From NCBI RefSeq assembly GCF_000484695.1, contig NZ_AXVR01000006.1:62001-126000 (forward strand): a stretch of 64,000 nt of DNA, written 5' to 3'. The translations under genes were made by a program, and so were the position numbers. Shown one piece after another: positions 53,502 to 62,806 of this stretch; the first letter of the stretch is position 1, and the number at the start of each line of letters is the position of its first letter. The DNA comes from Salinispora cortesiana. Lineage in GTDB: Bacteria > Actinomycetota > Actinomycetes > Mycobacteriales > Micromonosporaceae. Below the pieces are notes generated by a model that had not been told where the DNA came from, made no database searches, and saw nothing but the letters and a program-made list of their open reading frames with translations.

Positions 53502-54668
53502 CTACCCGCGCCGCGCCCAGGTCCAGGCGTACGCGTCGTCTTCGCACCCCGCGGCGGCGTCGCAGAGCTCCAGCGGCCGGAAGGTGTCGACCATGACGGC
53601 GAGCTCGTCGAAGTAGTCAACACCGATCGACCGTTCGGCGGCCCCGGGCTGTGGCCCGTGGGTGAAGCCCGACGGGTGGAGCGAGATCGACCCCTGGCCG
53701 ATACCGGAGCCACGCCGGGCCTCGTAGTTGCCCCCGGTGTAGAAGAGCACCTCGTCGGAGTCGACGTTGTGGTGGTTGTACGGCACCGGGATCGCGTCGG
53801 GGTGGTAGTCCACCTTGCGGGGGACGAAGGAGCAGATTACGAAGTTCGGGCCCTGGAACGTCTGGTGTACCGGTGGGGGCTGGTGGACCCGGCCGGTGAT
53901 CGGCTCAAAATCGTGGATGGAGAACGCCCACGGGTAGAGGTGCCCGTCCCAGCCGACCACGTCGAACGGGTGATTGGCGTAGACGTGTCGGGTCCAGCCG
54001 CGTCGGTGCCGGACCAGGACCTCGACGTCCTCGCCGTCGACGAGCAACGGTGTGTCCGGTCCGCGGACGTCCCGCTCGCAGTAGGGCGAGTGTTCCAGGA
54101 ACTGACCGCGCACCGACAGGTAGCGCTTGGGCGGGCCGACGTGGCCGGCCGCCTCGACCGCCAGCAGCCGCACGGGCTCGGTGCCGGTGGGAACGAGCCG
54201 GTGGATGGTCGAGGTCGGGATGATCACGTAGTCGCCGGCGACGGCGTCGAGGGGGCCGAAGGGGGACTCGACCCGCAGGGTGCCGGATTCGACGTAGAGG
54301 CAGTGGTCGCCGGTGGCGTCGCGGAACAGCGGGGAGGGCCGGTCGGCCAGCACGTACGCGATTCGGACGTCGTCGTTGCCGAGCAGGTAGCGCCGGCCGA
54401 GCACCGGGTCGGCGCCGGCCGCGTCGAGTTGGTGGGTGCGCAGGTGGCGGGGCTTGAGTGGGAGGTTCGGCGTGCAGGTGACCGGCGGTGGGGTGAACTC
54501 CTCGGCGGCCACGATCGCGGTCGGTGCGTGCCGGTGGTAGAGCAGCGAGGAGTCGTCGGAGAAGCCTTCCTGGCCCACCAGCTCTTCGGCGTAGAGGCGG
54601 CCGTCGGGCTGACGGAACTGGGTGTGGCGCTTGCGCGGCACCTCGCCGACGCGGCGGTAAAACGGCAT
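53502..54668 (-). CDS. hmgA: Homogentisate 1,2-dioxygenase
   Basis: Fe(II) enzyme opening homogentisate to maleylacetoacetate in tyrosine/phenylalanine catabolism. 388 residues from ATG 54668 (GGAGG five bases upstream); MPFYRRVGEVPRKRHTQFR is the family start. Conserved HPFDVVGWDGHLYPWAFSIHDFEPITGRVHQPP carries iron ligands, and HPSGFTHGPQ follows. Divergent from the next pathway genes by 86 bp with operator-like repeats. It ends 3 bp after the TPR gene. Confidence 0.95.
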   Translation of the reverse strand: MPFYRRVGEVPRKRHTQFRQPDGRLYAEELVGQEGFSDDSSLLYHRHAPTAIVAAEEFTPPPVTCTPNLPLKPRHLRTHQLDAAGADPVLGRRYLLGNDDVRIAYVLADRPSPLFRDATGDHCLYVESGTLRVESPFGPLDAVAGDYVIIPTSTIHRLVPTGTEPVRLLAVEAAGHVGPPKRYLSVRGQFLEHSPYCERDVRGPDTPLLVDGEDVEVLVRHRRGWTRHVYANHPFDVVGWDGHLYPWAFSIHDFEPITGRVHQPPPVHQTFQGPNFVICSFVPRKVDYHPDAIPVPYNHHNVDSDEVLFYTGGNYEARRGSGIGQGSISLHPSGFTHGPQPGAAERSIGVDYFDELAVMVDTFRPLELCDAAAGCEDDAYAWTWARRG

Positions 54669-54698
54669 CTCGCCCTCCCCGAGCAGATCATCCAGGGT

Positions 54699-54724
54699 GT
54701 CCGAAAATCGGACGCTATTGTCCG
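54699..54724. promoter_or_regulatory. Repeated GTCCGA/TCGGAC half-sites between hmgA and 54755 gene
   Basis: GTCCGA-AAA-TCGGAC (54699-54713) is a perfect inverted repeat, followed by a third half-site GTCCG at 54720-54724. It suits a dimeric repressor controlling the divergent homogentisate genes. Confidence 0.5.
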
Positions 54725-54740
54725 CTCCTTTAGCGTCCCG

Positions 54741-54757
54741 TAGATTGTTGTCTCGTG
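54741..54757 (+). promoter_or_regulatory. Leaderless-type -10 element TAGATT
   Basis: TAGATT (54741-54746) lies 8 nt before GTG 54755. Confidence 0.45.
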
Positions 54758-55618
54758 TCAACGAAGCTGCCCCGACTCCTCGCCGGCCTCGTCGACGACG
54801 CCGCCGTCTTCCCGCCCGGCAGCGCGTCGCTGCCCGACGCCGTTCCGGCGCACCGGCAGCACCGTTCGTCCTGGTATGCAGAGCTCGTCGGCCCGCTCCT
54901 GGTCCCCGCCTCCACAGTGCTTGATCGGGAGCTGCGCGACCTGGTCGATCCGGCCGAGGAACTCGTGGTCGGGCTGATCGGAGACACCGGACTGGACGGA
55001 CTCCCGGCTGCCCTCGCCGCAGTGCCCCCCGGCATCACGATCCAGCAGGTCGAGGTCGCTGTCGCCGCCCGCGGCGCGGACCCGCAGCCGGGCCTGACCA
55101 AGCTCTTCCCGTTGGCGGAGCAGCTCGCCGGCCGCACCGTCTACGCCGAGATTCCGCTGACCTTCGGCTTGATGGGGGCGCTTGACCGGCTCGTCGAGGC
55201 CCGCGCCGCCGGGCTGTCGGTGGCCGCGAAGTTCCGGACCGGCGGGCTCGCCGCCGAGCTCTTTCCCACCCCCGCCGAGCTGGCCGCGGTGATCCACGGG
55301 TGCCAGCAGCGAAGGCTGCCGTTCAAGCTGACCGCCGGGCTGCACCACGCGGTGCGACACCTGGACCGGGAGACCGGCTTCACCCACCACGGCTTCGCGA
55401 ACGTGCTCGCCGCCGCGCTCGTCGCGGCCGGGGGCGCCGAGGTGGAGCGGGTCACCGAACTGCTCACCGCCACCGACCCGCGGCCGTTGCTCGACCCGAT
55501 CGAGCAGCGGCTGGCGGCGGCGCGTCCGCTCTGGGTCGGTTACGGCTCGTGCAGCATCCTGGAACCACTGACCGATCTGATCCAGCTGGGGCTGGTGAAC
55601 GGGGGTACTGACGTATGA
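54755..55618 (+). CDS. Unknown protein in homogentisate operon, barrel-like
   Basis: 287 residues, soluble. I do not recognise the family. Repeating strand-helix pattern suggests a TIM barrel: VDDAAVFPPGSASLPDAVPAHR near the start, VAAKFRTGGLAAELFPTPAELAAVI, and PFKLTAGLHHAVRHLD, with conserved-looking Lys, Arg, His and Cys residues as in aldolases or isomerases. It is coupled to fahA by ATGA and divergent from hmgA. No maleylacetoacetate isomerase is seen between them, so it is a candidate for that step or for an accessory one. Confidence 0.8.
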   Translation: MSTKLPRLLAGLVDDAAVFPPGSASLPDAVPAHRQHRSSWYAELVGPLLVPASTVLDRELRDLVDPAEELVVGLIGDTGLDGLPAALAAVPPGITIQQVEVAVAARGADPQPGLTKLFPLAEQLAGRTVYAEIPLTFGLMGALDRLVEARAAGLSVAAKFRTGGLAAELFPTPAELAAVIHGCQQRRLPFKLTAGLHHAVRHLDRETGFTHHGFANVLAAALVAAGGAEVERVTELLTATDPRPLLDPIEQRLAAARPLWVGYGSCSILEPLTDLIQLGLVNGGTDV

Positions 55619-56811
55619 CCTGGGTGACCGGCCTGGAGGGCTCGCCGTACGGGCTGCACAACCTGCCGTACGGGGTGTTCCGCACTGCCGACCGCGAGCC
55701 GCGGGTGGGCGTACGCGTCGGCACCCACGTGCTTGACCTCGGCGGTGCCGAGCAGGCCGGCCTGGTGCTGGCAGCCGGTACGCTGAGTGGCCCGCGGCTG
55801 AACGACTTCATGGCGCTCGGGCGTCCGCAGTGGACGGCGGTACGGCAGCGGATCGTCGAGCTGCTCACCGACAGCGCCCACCGGGCGGCGGTCGAGCCGC
55901 TGCTCCTGCCGCTGTCGAACGTGGAGCTGCGGCTCCCCTTCGAGGTGGCGGACTACGTCGACTTCTACTCCTCCGAGCAGCACGCCAGCAACGTCGGTCA
56001 GATCTTCCGACCGGGCCAGCCGGCGCTGCTGCCCAACTGGAAGCACCTGCCGATCGGCTACCACGGTCGGGCCGGCACCGTCGTGCTCTCCGGCACTCCG
56101 ATCGTCCGGCCGTGCGGCCAGCGGGCTACCCCGCAGGGGCCGGTCACCGGCCCCTCGGTTCGCCTCGACATCGAGGCGGAGGTCGGCTTCGTGGTGGGTG
56201 TGCCAAGTCCGCTGGGCAGCCGCGTCCCGGTCGGTGACTTCGCCGACCACGTCTTCGGCGTGGTGCTGGTCAACGACTGGTCCGCCCGGGACATCCAGGC
56301 CTGGGAGTACCAACCCCTCGGACCATTCCTCGGTAAGTCCTTCGCCACCTCGGTCGCGGCCTGGGTGACGCCGCTGGAGGCGCTCGGTGCGGCGTTCGTG
56401 CCGGCGCCGGAGCAGGATCCACCGGTCGCTGACTACCTGCGCGACGAGCCCCACCTCGGGCTGGATCTGCGCCTGTCGGTGGAGTGGAACGGCGAGCGGG
56501 TGAGCGAGCCGCCGTTCGCCACCATGTACTGGACGCCGGCGCAGCAGCTGGCCCATCTGACCGTCAACGGAGCCGCGCTGCGCACCGGCGACCTCTACGC
56601 CTCCGGCACCGTCTCCGGCGCCGAGCGCGGTCAGGTCGGCTCGTTCCTCGAGCTGACCTGGGGTGGGGCGGAGCCGGTCCGGGTCGGTGGCAGCGAACGG
56701 ACTTTCCTGGTCGACGGCGACACCATCACCATCACCGGCACCGCGCCCGGCCCGGACGGTACGACCGTCGGCCTCGGCGAGGTCACCGGCACCATCGTCG
56801 CCCCCCGCTGA
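55615..56811 (+). CDS. fahA: Fumarylacetoacetase
   Basis: Last step of tyrosine catabolism: hydrolyses fumarylacetoacetate to fumarate and acetoacetate. 398 residues. N-terminal SH3-like domain (YGLHNLPYGVFRT), then the catalytic core DYVDFYSSEQHASNVGQIFRP, HGRAGTVVLSG, DIEAEVGFVVG, VLVNDWSARDIQAWEY, and DLYASGTVSG. ATG overlaps the preceding stop (ATGA). Confidence 0.96.
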   Translation: MTWVTGLEGSPYGLHNLPYGVFRTADREPRVGVRVGTHVLDLGGAEQAGLVLAAGTLSGPRLNDFMALGRPQWTAVRQRIVELLTDSAHRAAVEPLLLPLSNVELRLPFEVADYVDFYSSEQHASNVGQIFRPGQPALLPNWKHLPIGYHGRAGTVVLSGTPIVRPCGQRATPQGPVTGPSVRLDIEAEVGFVVGVPSPLGSRVPVGDFADHVFGVVLVNDWSARDIQAWEYQPLGPFLGKSFATSVAAWVTPLEALGAAFVPAPEQDPPVADYLRDEPHLGLDLRLSVEWNGERVSEPPFATMYWTPAQQLAHLTVNGAALRTGDLYASGTVSGAERGQVGSFLELTWGGAEPVRVGGSERTFLVDGDTITITGTAPGPDGTTVGLGEVTGTIVAPR

Positions 56812-56855
56812 CCGGCGAAGACCCCTTCCGTCCCCGTCCGCGTCACCCGCCTCCG

Positions 56856-56884
56856 CCCCGCGGCACCCCTCCCCGGCCGCGGGG
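56856..56884. terminator. Hairpin after fahA
   Basis: CCCCGCGG and CCGCGGGG form a perfect 8-bp stem with a 13-nt loop, 44 nt after the fahA stop; probable end of the operon transcript. Confidence 0.5.
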
Positions 56885-56912
56885 CCGCAGCGATGCCACC
56901 GGTGCGGCTACG

Positions 56913-56954
56913 TCCGCCCGTACCGCGCGAGAAACCTTTGTCGGTACGGGCGGA
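56913..56954. other. 13-bp perfect inverted repeat in fahA-DUF397 gap
   Basis: TCCGCCCGTACCG and CGGTACGGGCGGA are exact complements separated by 16 nt. The gap from fahA to the DUF397 gene (274 bp) holds this and the smaller hairpin before it. It could be a second terminator or a structured leader for the DUF397 gene. Confidence 0.6.
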
Positions 56955-57085
56955 TCGCACAGGTCGTCCGATCGGTCCACCGTCCTGTCACGTTGATCGA
57001 TCGGATTCGCCGCCACGCGGTACGGGCCTGCTCCCCGGGTCGGGCTCGGCGGCCGGCTGGCGGCACGGCGACAGGAGGGTGAAGG

Positions 57086-57295
57086 ATGAACGACTTCCCA
57101 GGTGCGGTGTGGCGATCCAGCAGCCGCTCCAATGACCAGGGGCTCTGTGTGGAGGTGGCCGACAACCTGGTCCAGGCGCTCGGCGTGGTGGCCGTACGTG
57201 ACTCGAAGGACAGGTCCGGTCCGGCGCTCGCGGTGGCTGGTCCCGGATGGTCGAGGTTCATTCGGGCGGTCCGGGCCGGAGAGCTCGGTAGCTGA
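57086..57295 (+). CDS. DUF397 protein
   Basis: 69 residues. WRSSSRSNDQGLCVEVADNL, GVVAVRDSKDRSGPALAVAG and WSRFIRAVRAGEL are the DUF397 signature. Such proteins are usually paired with an adjacent XRE/HTH regulator in an antitoxin-like or sporulation-linked module (BldB/WhiJ-type systems); here no partner is beside it. AGGAGGG lies upstream of ATG 57086. Confidence 0.9.
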   Translation: MNDFPGAVWRSSSRSNDQGLCVEVADNLVQALGVVAVRDSKDRSGPALAVAGPGWSRFIRAVRAGELGS

Positions 57296-57383
57296 GCGGC
57301 GCGGGGCAGCTGCCCGGGCAAAGCCGGCGGTGGGTCCCCGCGCAGCGGTCACGGCGCGTACCGTCGACGCCACGGGAGGTGGT

Positions 57384-57854
57384 ATGTCGCGGGTGACGGT
57401 CATGCGGTCCATCCAGGCGCAGCCGAACGACGTGTGGCGCCTGCTCACGGACCTGACCGTGCAGACCTACGCCACCCTGGGTCGCGTGGTCCTGACCCGC
57501 GGCGAGTTCGGCCCCGGCGCCGCCTGGCGGGAGGTCCGCTCCCAGCCGGACGGGTCGGCGCTGATCGAGGAGTTCGTCGTGGTCGAGGCCGAGCCGCCAC
57601 ACCGGCTGGTGCTCGCCTCGCCCGGCACGGAGGTGAACTATCTGGTGACCTGGACGCTGCGCCGGGCCCGATATCGCGGCGAGCGCACCACGGTGGTCAC
57701 GGTCACCCAGGAGGCGATCCCCTCCGGGGCCCGCGGCCGGATCGTCGCGTTCCTCCTCGGCGGGCTGGCCGCTCGGGCGGTCGCCGGTGCGCTGCGCCGT
57801 GATCTCGCCGAGCTCGCCGCCGCCGCCCGCGCCGACACCGCAACCCGGCGGTGA
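57384..57854 (+). CDS. SRPBCC-family (START-like) protein
   Basis: 156 residues from ATG 57384 (GGGAGG upstream). Pattern RSIQAQPNDVWRLLTDLT, GPGAAWREVRSQPDG, VVEAEPPHRLVL, and a long C-terminal helix is that of polyketide cyclase/START-like ligand-binding folds. Substrate unknown. Follows the DUF397 gene. Confidence 0.8.
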   Translation: MSRVTVMRSIQAQPNDVWRLLTDLTVQTYATLGRVVLTRGEFGPGAAWREVRSQPDGSALIEEFVVVEAEPPHRLVLASPGTEVNYLVTWTLRRARYRGERTTVVTVTQEAIPSGARGRIVAFLLGGLAARAVAGALRRDLAELAAAARADTATRR

Positions 57855-57996
57855 GGCCCCGGCCGGGCGCCGCCCCGGCGGTGACCACGGTCGGTTTTGT
57901 CGCTGCCGGGCCGTTTGCGCTGGCCGGGCTGTCGGTCCGGCAACCACGCCGCAGCCGGGTGCCGGGCGCTGGGTAGGGTTCCGGGCGGAGGTGCGC

Positions 57997-59247
57997 ATGG
58001 TTTTCCCGACGGGCCGTCGGCTGTTCGTGGTGGCGGCGGCGGTCGTGGTGGTGCTGGTGGCAGCGGCGGCGACGGTCTTTCGGGTGCTCGCCCCGGCCGA
58101 GGTCAGCACCTTGGCGTCCGGCGCATACCCCACCGCCACGGCTCCGCCCCCCGGCCTCGTCGCGCGGCTGCCGGTGGCGCCGCTGGTGGTGGATGGCCGA
58201 ATCCGGGTGTACGCGGCCGAGCGCCAGGTCTACGCCGACGAGCCGGTCGAGTTCAAGCATCGAAGTACCCCGTACTGGTCGTACCGCCGCTGGCCGGCCA
58301 AGCTGGCCGGTGTGGTGGCGAGCGGCCACACCGTGGTGACCCGCTGGTCGGACGGCCAGGTGGTGGCGCTGGATGGGCGTACCGGCGAGATCGCCTGGCG
58401 GGCGGAGGGGCCGGTGCCGGAGGATGACGCGGCGGCCCGGCGAACCGGCGCGGAATCCGTGTGGAACCCGGAGGGGCTCTTCGTCGCTTCGTCGGCCGAC
58501 ACCTCGGTGGTGCTCTCGGTCGGCCGGGATGCGATGGCCGGCTGGAATCTGGCCGACGGGCAGCGACTCTGGCAGTCCGACGTCCGGCCCGGCTGCCAGC
58601 AGGCGGTCGGCACCACCACGGCGGGCGGTCTGGTGAGCGTCGACTCCTGCGGTTCCGCGGCGACCGTCGACTTCCGGGACGCCGCCACCGGCGCCGTTAC
58701 TCGCTGGAGCCCGCCCGGCGGCGGGGAGACGTTGGTCGTCACCCCGCTCGGCTGCCGCTCGGGCCGATCCGGCTGCGCCGGCCTCCGTACGGCGGTCGGC
58801 CCGGGTGACGACACGGCTCGGGGCTGGCTGTTCGGCGCGGGAGAGCCGGTGGCGGCCCCGGTGCTGGACGCACCTGATACCCGGCTCGCCGGTGACGTCG
58901 CCGTGGGCGTACGGGACGGCGCCCTGGTGGCCCGCGAGGCGCGGACCGGGACTGAGCAGTGGCGGCACGAGGACCTGGGTGGGGCTCGGGTACTCGCGGT
59001 GGAGCCGGATCGGGTACATCTGATCACTGAGAGTAATGCTCTGATCACGTACGATTCGGTCAGTGGGGATCAGCGATCCCGGTTCATGCTTTCTCTCGGC
59101 ACCGACAGCACATCGTGGGCCCCGGGCACGGTGTACGCGGTCGGTGGCTACCTGGCGGTGGAGTGCCTTCGCCTCCCGGTCGACTCGGCGGCGGACGACC
59201 AGCGCTACTTCCTCACCTCGCGACCGGTCCTGCTCGCCGCGACCTGA
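57997..59247 (+). CDS. Membrane-anchored PQQ-like beta-propeller protein
   Basis: 416 residues from ATG 57997, with GGAGG five bases upstream (a GTG six bases earlier is less likely). One N-terminal TM helix, then repeated blades such as VVALDGRTGEIAWRAEG, GWNLADGQRLWQSDV, ALVAREARTGTEQWRHEDLG and LITYDSVSGDQRSRF, as in PQQ-like/BamB domains. Four cysteines may form disulphides. Extracytoplasmic; binding partner unknown. Confidence 0.82.
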   Translation: MVFPTGRRLFVVAAAVVVVLVAAAATVFRVLAPAEVSTLASGAYPTATAPPPGLVARLPVAPLVVDGRIRVYAAERQVYADEPVEFKHRSTPYWSYRRWPAKLAGVVASGHTVVTRWSDGQVVALDGRTGEIAWRAEGPVPEDDAAARRTGAESVWNPEGLFVASSADTSVVLSVGRDAMAGWNLADGQRLWQSDVRPGCQQAVGTTTAGGLVSVDSCGSAATVDFRDAATGAVTRWSPPGGGETLVVTPLGCRSGRSGCAGLRTAVGPGDDTARGWLFGAGEPVAAPVLDAPDTRLAGDVAVGVRDGALVAREARTGTEQWRHEDLGGARVLAVEPDRVHLITESNALITYDSVSGDQRSRFMLSLGTDSTSWAPGTVYAVGGYLAVECLRLPVDSAADDQRYFLTSRPVLLAAT

Positions 59248-59285
59248 GCAGGCCGTCAGCTCGCGGCGGGCAGGACCGCCGTGGC

Positions 59286-60389
59286 TCAGCCGAGCGCGGC
59301 CTCCGCCGCGGCGAGGAAGGCGTCGTTCTCGGCGGGGGTGCCGATGGTGACCCGGACTCCGTCGCCGGGGAAGGGACGTACGATCACGCCGCGCGATTCG
59401 CAGGCCCGGCCGAACTCCACCGCCTGGTCACCCAGGGGCAGCCAGACGAAGTTGGCCTGGCTGGTCGGTACGTCCGGGACCAGCTTGCGTACCGCCTCGA
59501 TGACCCGGCCCCGCTCGGCCACGACCAGGGCGCAGCGCCGCCGCACCTCGTCGGCCTGGGCGAGGGCCGCAAGTGCGCCGGCCTGGGCGGCCGCGCTGGC
59601 GGAGAAGGGCGTGACCACCTTTCGGATGGCCGCGGCCACCTCCGGCTGGGCCACCAGGAAGCCGATCCGGAGCCCGGCCAGGCCCCAGGCCTTCGACAGG
59701 GTCCGCAGCACCGCCACGTTCGGTCGGTCCAGATAGCTGAGGCCGTCCGGCACCTCCGGGTCGGTAACGAACTCCCGGTAGGCCTCGTCGATGACCACCA
59801 GCACGTCGTCCGGGACCTGGTCGAGGAAGCGCTCCAGCTCGGCTCGGCGTACCGCGGTGCCGGTGGGGTTGTTCGGGTTACACACCAGGACCATTCGGGT
59901 GCGATCCGTCATCGCGGCCGCCATCGCGGTCAGGTCGTGCCCGTGCCCGGCGTCGTTGCTGACCCGTACGCTGGTCGCCCCGTTGGTCGCCGCGATGATC
60001 GGGTACGCCTCGAACGAGCGCCAGGAGTAGAACAGCTCGTCACCGGGCATGCAGGTGGCCCGGACCAGGTGATCGGCGAGCGCCACCGACCCACAGCCGG
60101 TGGCGATTCGCTCGGGGTCCACCCCGTACTGCTCGGCGAGGGCCGCGCGCAGCGCCACCACGCCCATGTCCGGGTACCGGTGGGCGCCCGTGGCGGCCTC
60201 GGTGACCGCCGCCACCACGCCGGGCAGCGGGCCGTACGGCACCTCGTTGCTGGCCAGTTTGATCGCCTCGGGCAGGCCCAGTTCACGGGCCAGGTCGGCC
60301 GGGCTGCGTCCCGGCACGTAGCTGGGCAGTACGTCCAGGTCGGCGCGGGTGAGCCGGGGTGCCGGCCGGCGTCGTCCGGTATCGGTCAT
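59286..60389 (-). CDS. Histidinol-phosphate/aromatic aminotransferase
   Basis: 367 residues, fold-type I PLP enzyme of the HisC/Pat family. LASNEVPYGPLP, CNPNNPTGT, VVIDEAYREF, PLP-lysine in TLSKAWGLAGLRIGF, and RPFPGDGVRVTIGTP. Its location between fahA and hppD suggests that it transaminates tyrosine or phenylalanine to the keto acids (aromatic aminotransferase) rather than serving histidine synthesis. ATG overlaps the RDD-gene stop. Confidence 0.88.
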   Translation of the reverse strand: MTDTGRRRPAPRLTRADLDVLPSYVPGRSPADLARELGLPEAIKLASNEVPYGPLPGVVAAVTEAATGAHRYPDMGVVALRAALAEQYGVDPERIATGCGSVALADHLVRATCMPGDELFYSWRSFEAYPIIAATNGATSVRVSNDAGHGHDLTAMAAAMTDRTRMVLVCNPNNPTGTAVRRAELERFLDQVPDDVLVVIDEAYREFVTDPEVPDGLSYLDRPNVAVLRTLSKAWGLAGLRIGFLVAQPEVAAAIRKVVTPFSASAAAQAGALAALAQADEVRRRCALVVAERGRVIEAVRKLVPDVPTSQANFVWLPLGDQAVEFGRACESRGVIVRPFPGDGVRVTIGTPAENDAFLAAAEAALG

Positions 60390-61357
60390 GAGGTGTCTCC
60401 CGGGGGTGCGGGGCGGTCGTTCGGGACGGGGGTGCGGGGTAGCTGAACCACCACGGTCTGCGCCCGCTTGTCGTGCAGGGCCTGCCGGAGCGGACGGTCG
60501 AACAGCGGTGAGAGGGAGTCGATGAGCTGCAACAGGAAGCCGACGCAGCAGAACCAGAGCAGGGTGGGCAGGCCGAGCGTGTTCCAGCGGCGCAGCGCCC
60601 GCCCGAAGCCCAGCGGTGCGGCGGCGCTCACCGGTAGCACCTGCAGGCCCATCACCCGTTTGCCGAAGGTCTGTCCGCGGCTGGCCATCGACGGTACCTC
60701 GTAGGCCATCCAGAGCGCCGTGGCGATCAACAGAATCGCGATCTGGAGGCCGCCGGCCTGGTCCCCCGCCGCCGGTAGCTGCTCGGTGGTGGTGTCCTGC
60801 TCAACGATCCGGCGCCAGGCCTCGGCGATGGGCGGGGACATCTGCTGGATGTACTGCCAGACGAACCAGAAGTTCACCACCACGTTCAGCGCGAGGACGA
60901 TGGCGATGTCGATGAGGCGAGCTGCCAGTCGGGCCCCCAACCCGGCCAGCGGCAGCCCGTGCGGACGAGGCTCGAGCTGTTGGCCAGGCCAGGTCGGATA
61001 CGGCGCGCCCGGTGGTGGCCCGCCGGCTGGCCCCGGGTATGGCGCGCCTGGTGGTGGCCCGCCGGCCGGGCCCGGGTGTTGGCCGCCCGGCGGGGGTCCG
61101 TACCCCCGCGGCGGGGTGCCGGGCCCGGACGGGGCGTGCTGCCCCGCCACGGCGCCCGGCTGACCGGTGGGGAGGCCGGGCTCCTCGGGCCGGGTAGCCG
61201 GTTTCGGCTCCGGCTCCGGCTCGGGCTCCGGCGGCGGCGGGCCCGCCGGGGGTGTGGCCTCGGCCGGGATGGGCGCACCGAGCCAACCCTCGCCGTCCCA
61301 GTACCTCCAGGTGTCCGGGTCGGCGGGGTCCAGATACCAGCCAGGTGCGACGCTCAC
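60386..61357 (-). CDS. RDD-family membrane protein with DUF2510 head
   Basis: 323 residues from GTG 61357. N-terminal DUF2510 motif (APGWYLDPADPDTWRYWDGEGWLG), a Pro/Gly linker with two identical 13-residue repeats (GPAGGPPPGAPYP), and an RDD domain with three to four TM helices (LGARLAARLIDIAIVLALNVVVNFW, FGKRVMGLQVL). Transporter or ion-exchange functions are known for some RDD proteins. Overlaps the aminotransferase start. Confidence 0.88.
   Translation of the reverse strand: MSVAPGWYLDPADPDTWRYWDGEGWLGAPIPAEATPPAGPPPPEPEPEPEPKPATRPEEPGLPTGQPGAVAGQHAPSGPGTPPRGYGPPPGGQHPGPAGGPPPGAPYPGPAGGPPPGAPYPTWPGQQLEPRPHGLPLAGLGARLAARLIDIAIVLALNVVVNFWFVWQYIQQMSPPIAEAWRRIVEQDTTTEQLPAAGDQAGGLQIAILLIATALWMAYEVPSMASRGQTFGKRVMGLQVLPVSAAAPLGFGRALRRWNTLGLPTLLWFCCVGFLLQLIDSLSPLFDRPLRQALHDKRAQTVVVQLPRTPVPNDRPAPPGDTS
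60999..61076 (-). repeat. 39-bp tandem repeat, two copies
   Basis: Units 60999-61037 and 61038-61076 are nearly identical and encode Pro/Gly-rich GPAGGPPPGAPYP-type repeats of the RDD-protein linker; a degenerate third unit follows. Confidence 0.85.
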
Positions 61358-61399
61358 CGCGCCACCTCGTTCTGCTCGCTCACCTGGACACCTTAACGA

Positions 61400-61439
61400 C
61401 GGTGGTTGGCGGCCCGGCCGTGGCGGCCGCCAACCACCG
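61400..61439 (-). terminator. Strong hairpin after hppD
   Basis: CGGTGGTTGGCGGCC and its exact complement form a 15-bp stem with a 10-nt loop just downstream of the hppD stop (minus strand) and upstream of the RDD gene start. Confidence 0.75.
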
Positions 61440-61443
61440 GCCG

Positions 61444-62749
<1,306 letters not shown>

Positions 62750-62789
62750 GCAACTGTTGTTGATCAGGCTGGTCAGGTTGCACAAGCGG

Positions 62790-62806
62790 TAGGGTCCTTA
62801 CCTATG
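62790..62806 (+). promoter_or_regulatory. Leaderless-type -10 element TAGGGT
   Basis: TAGGGT (62790-62795) lies 8 nt before ATG 62804. Confidence 0.45.
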
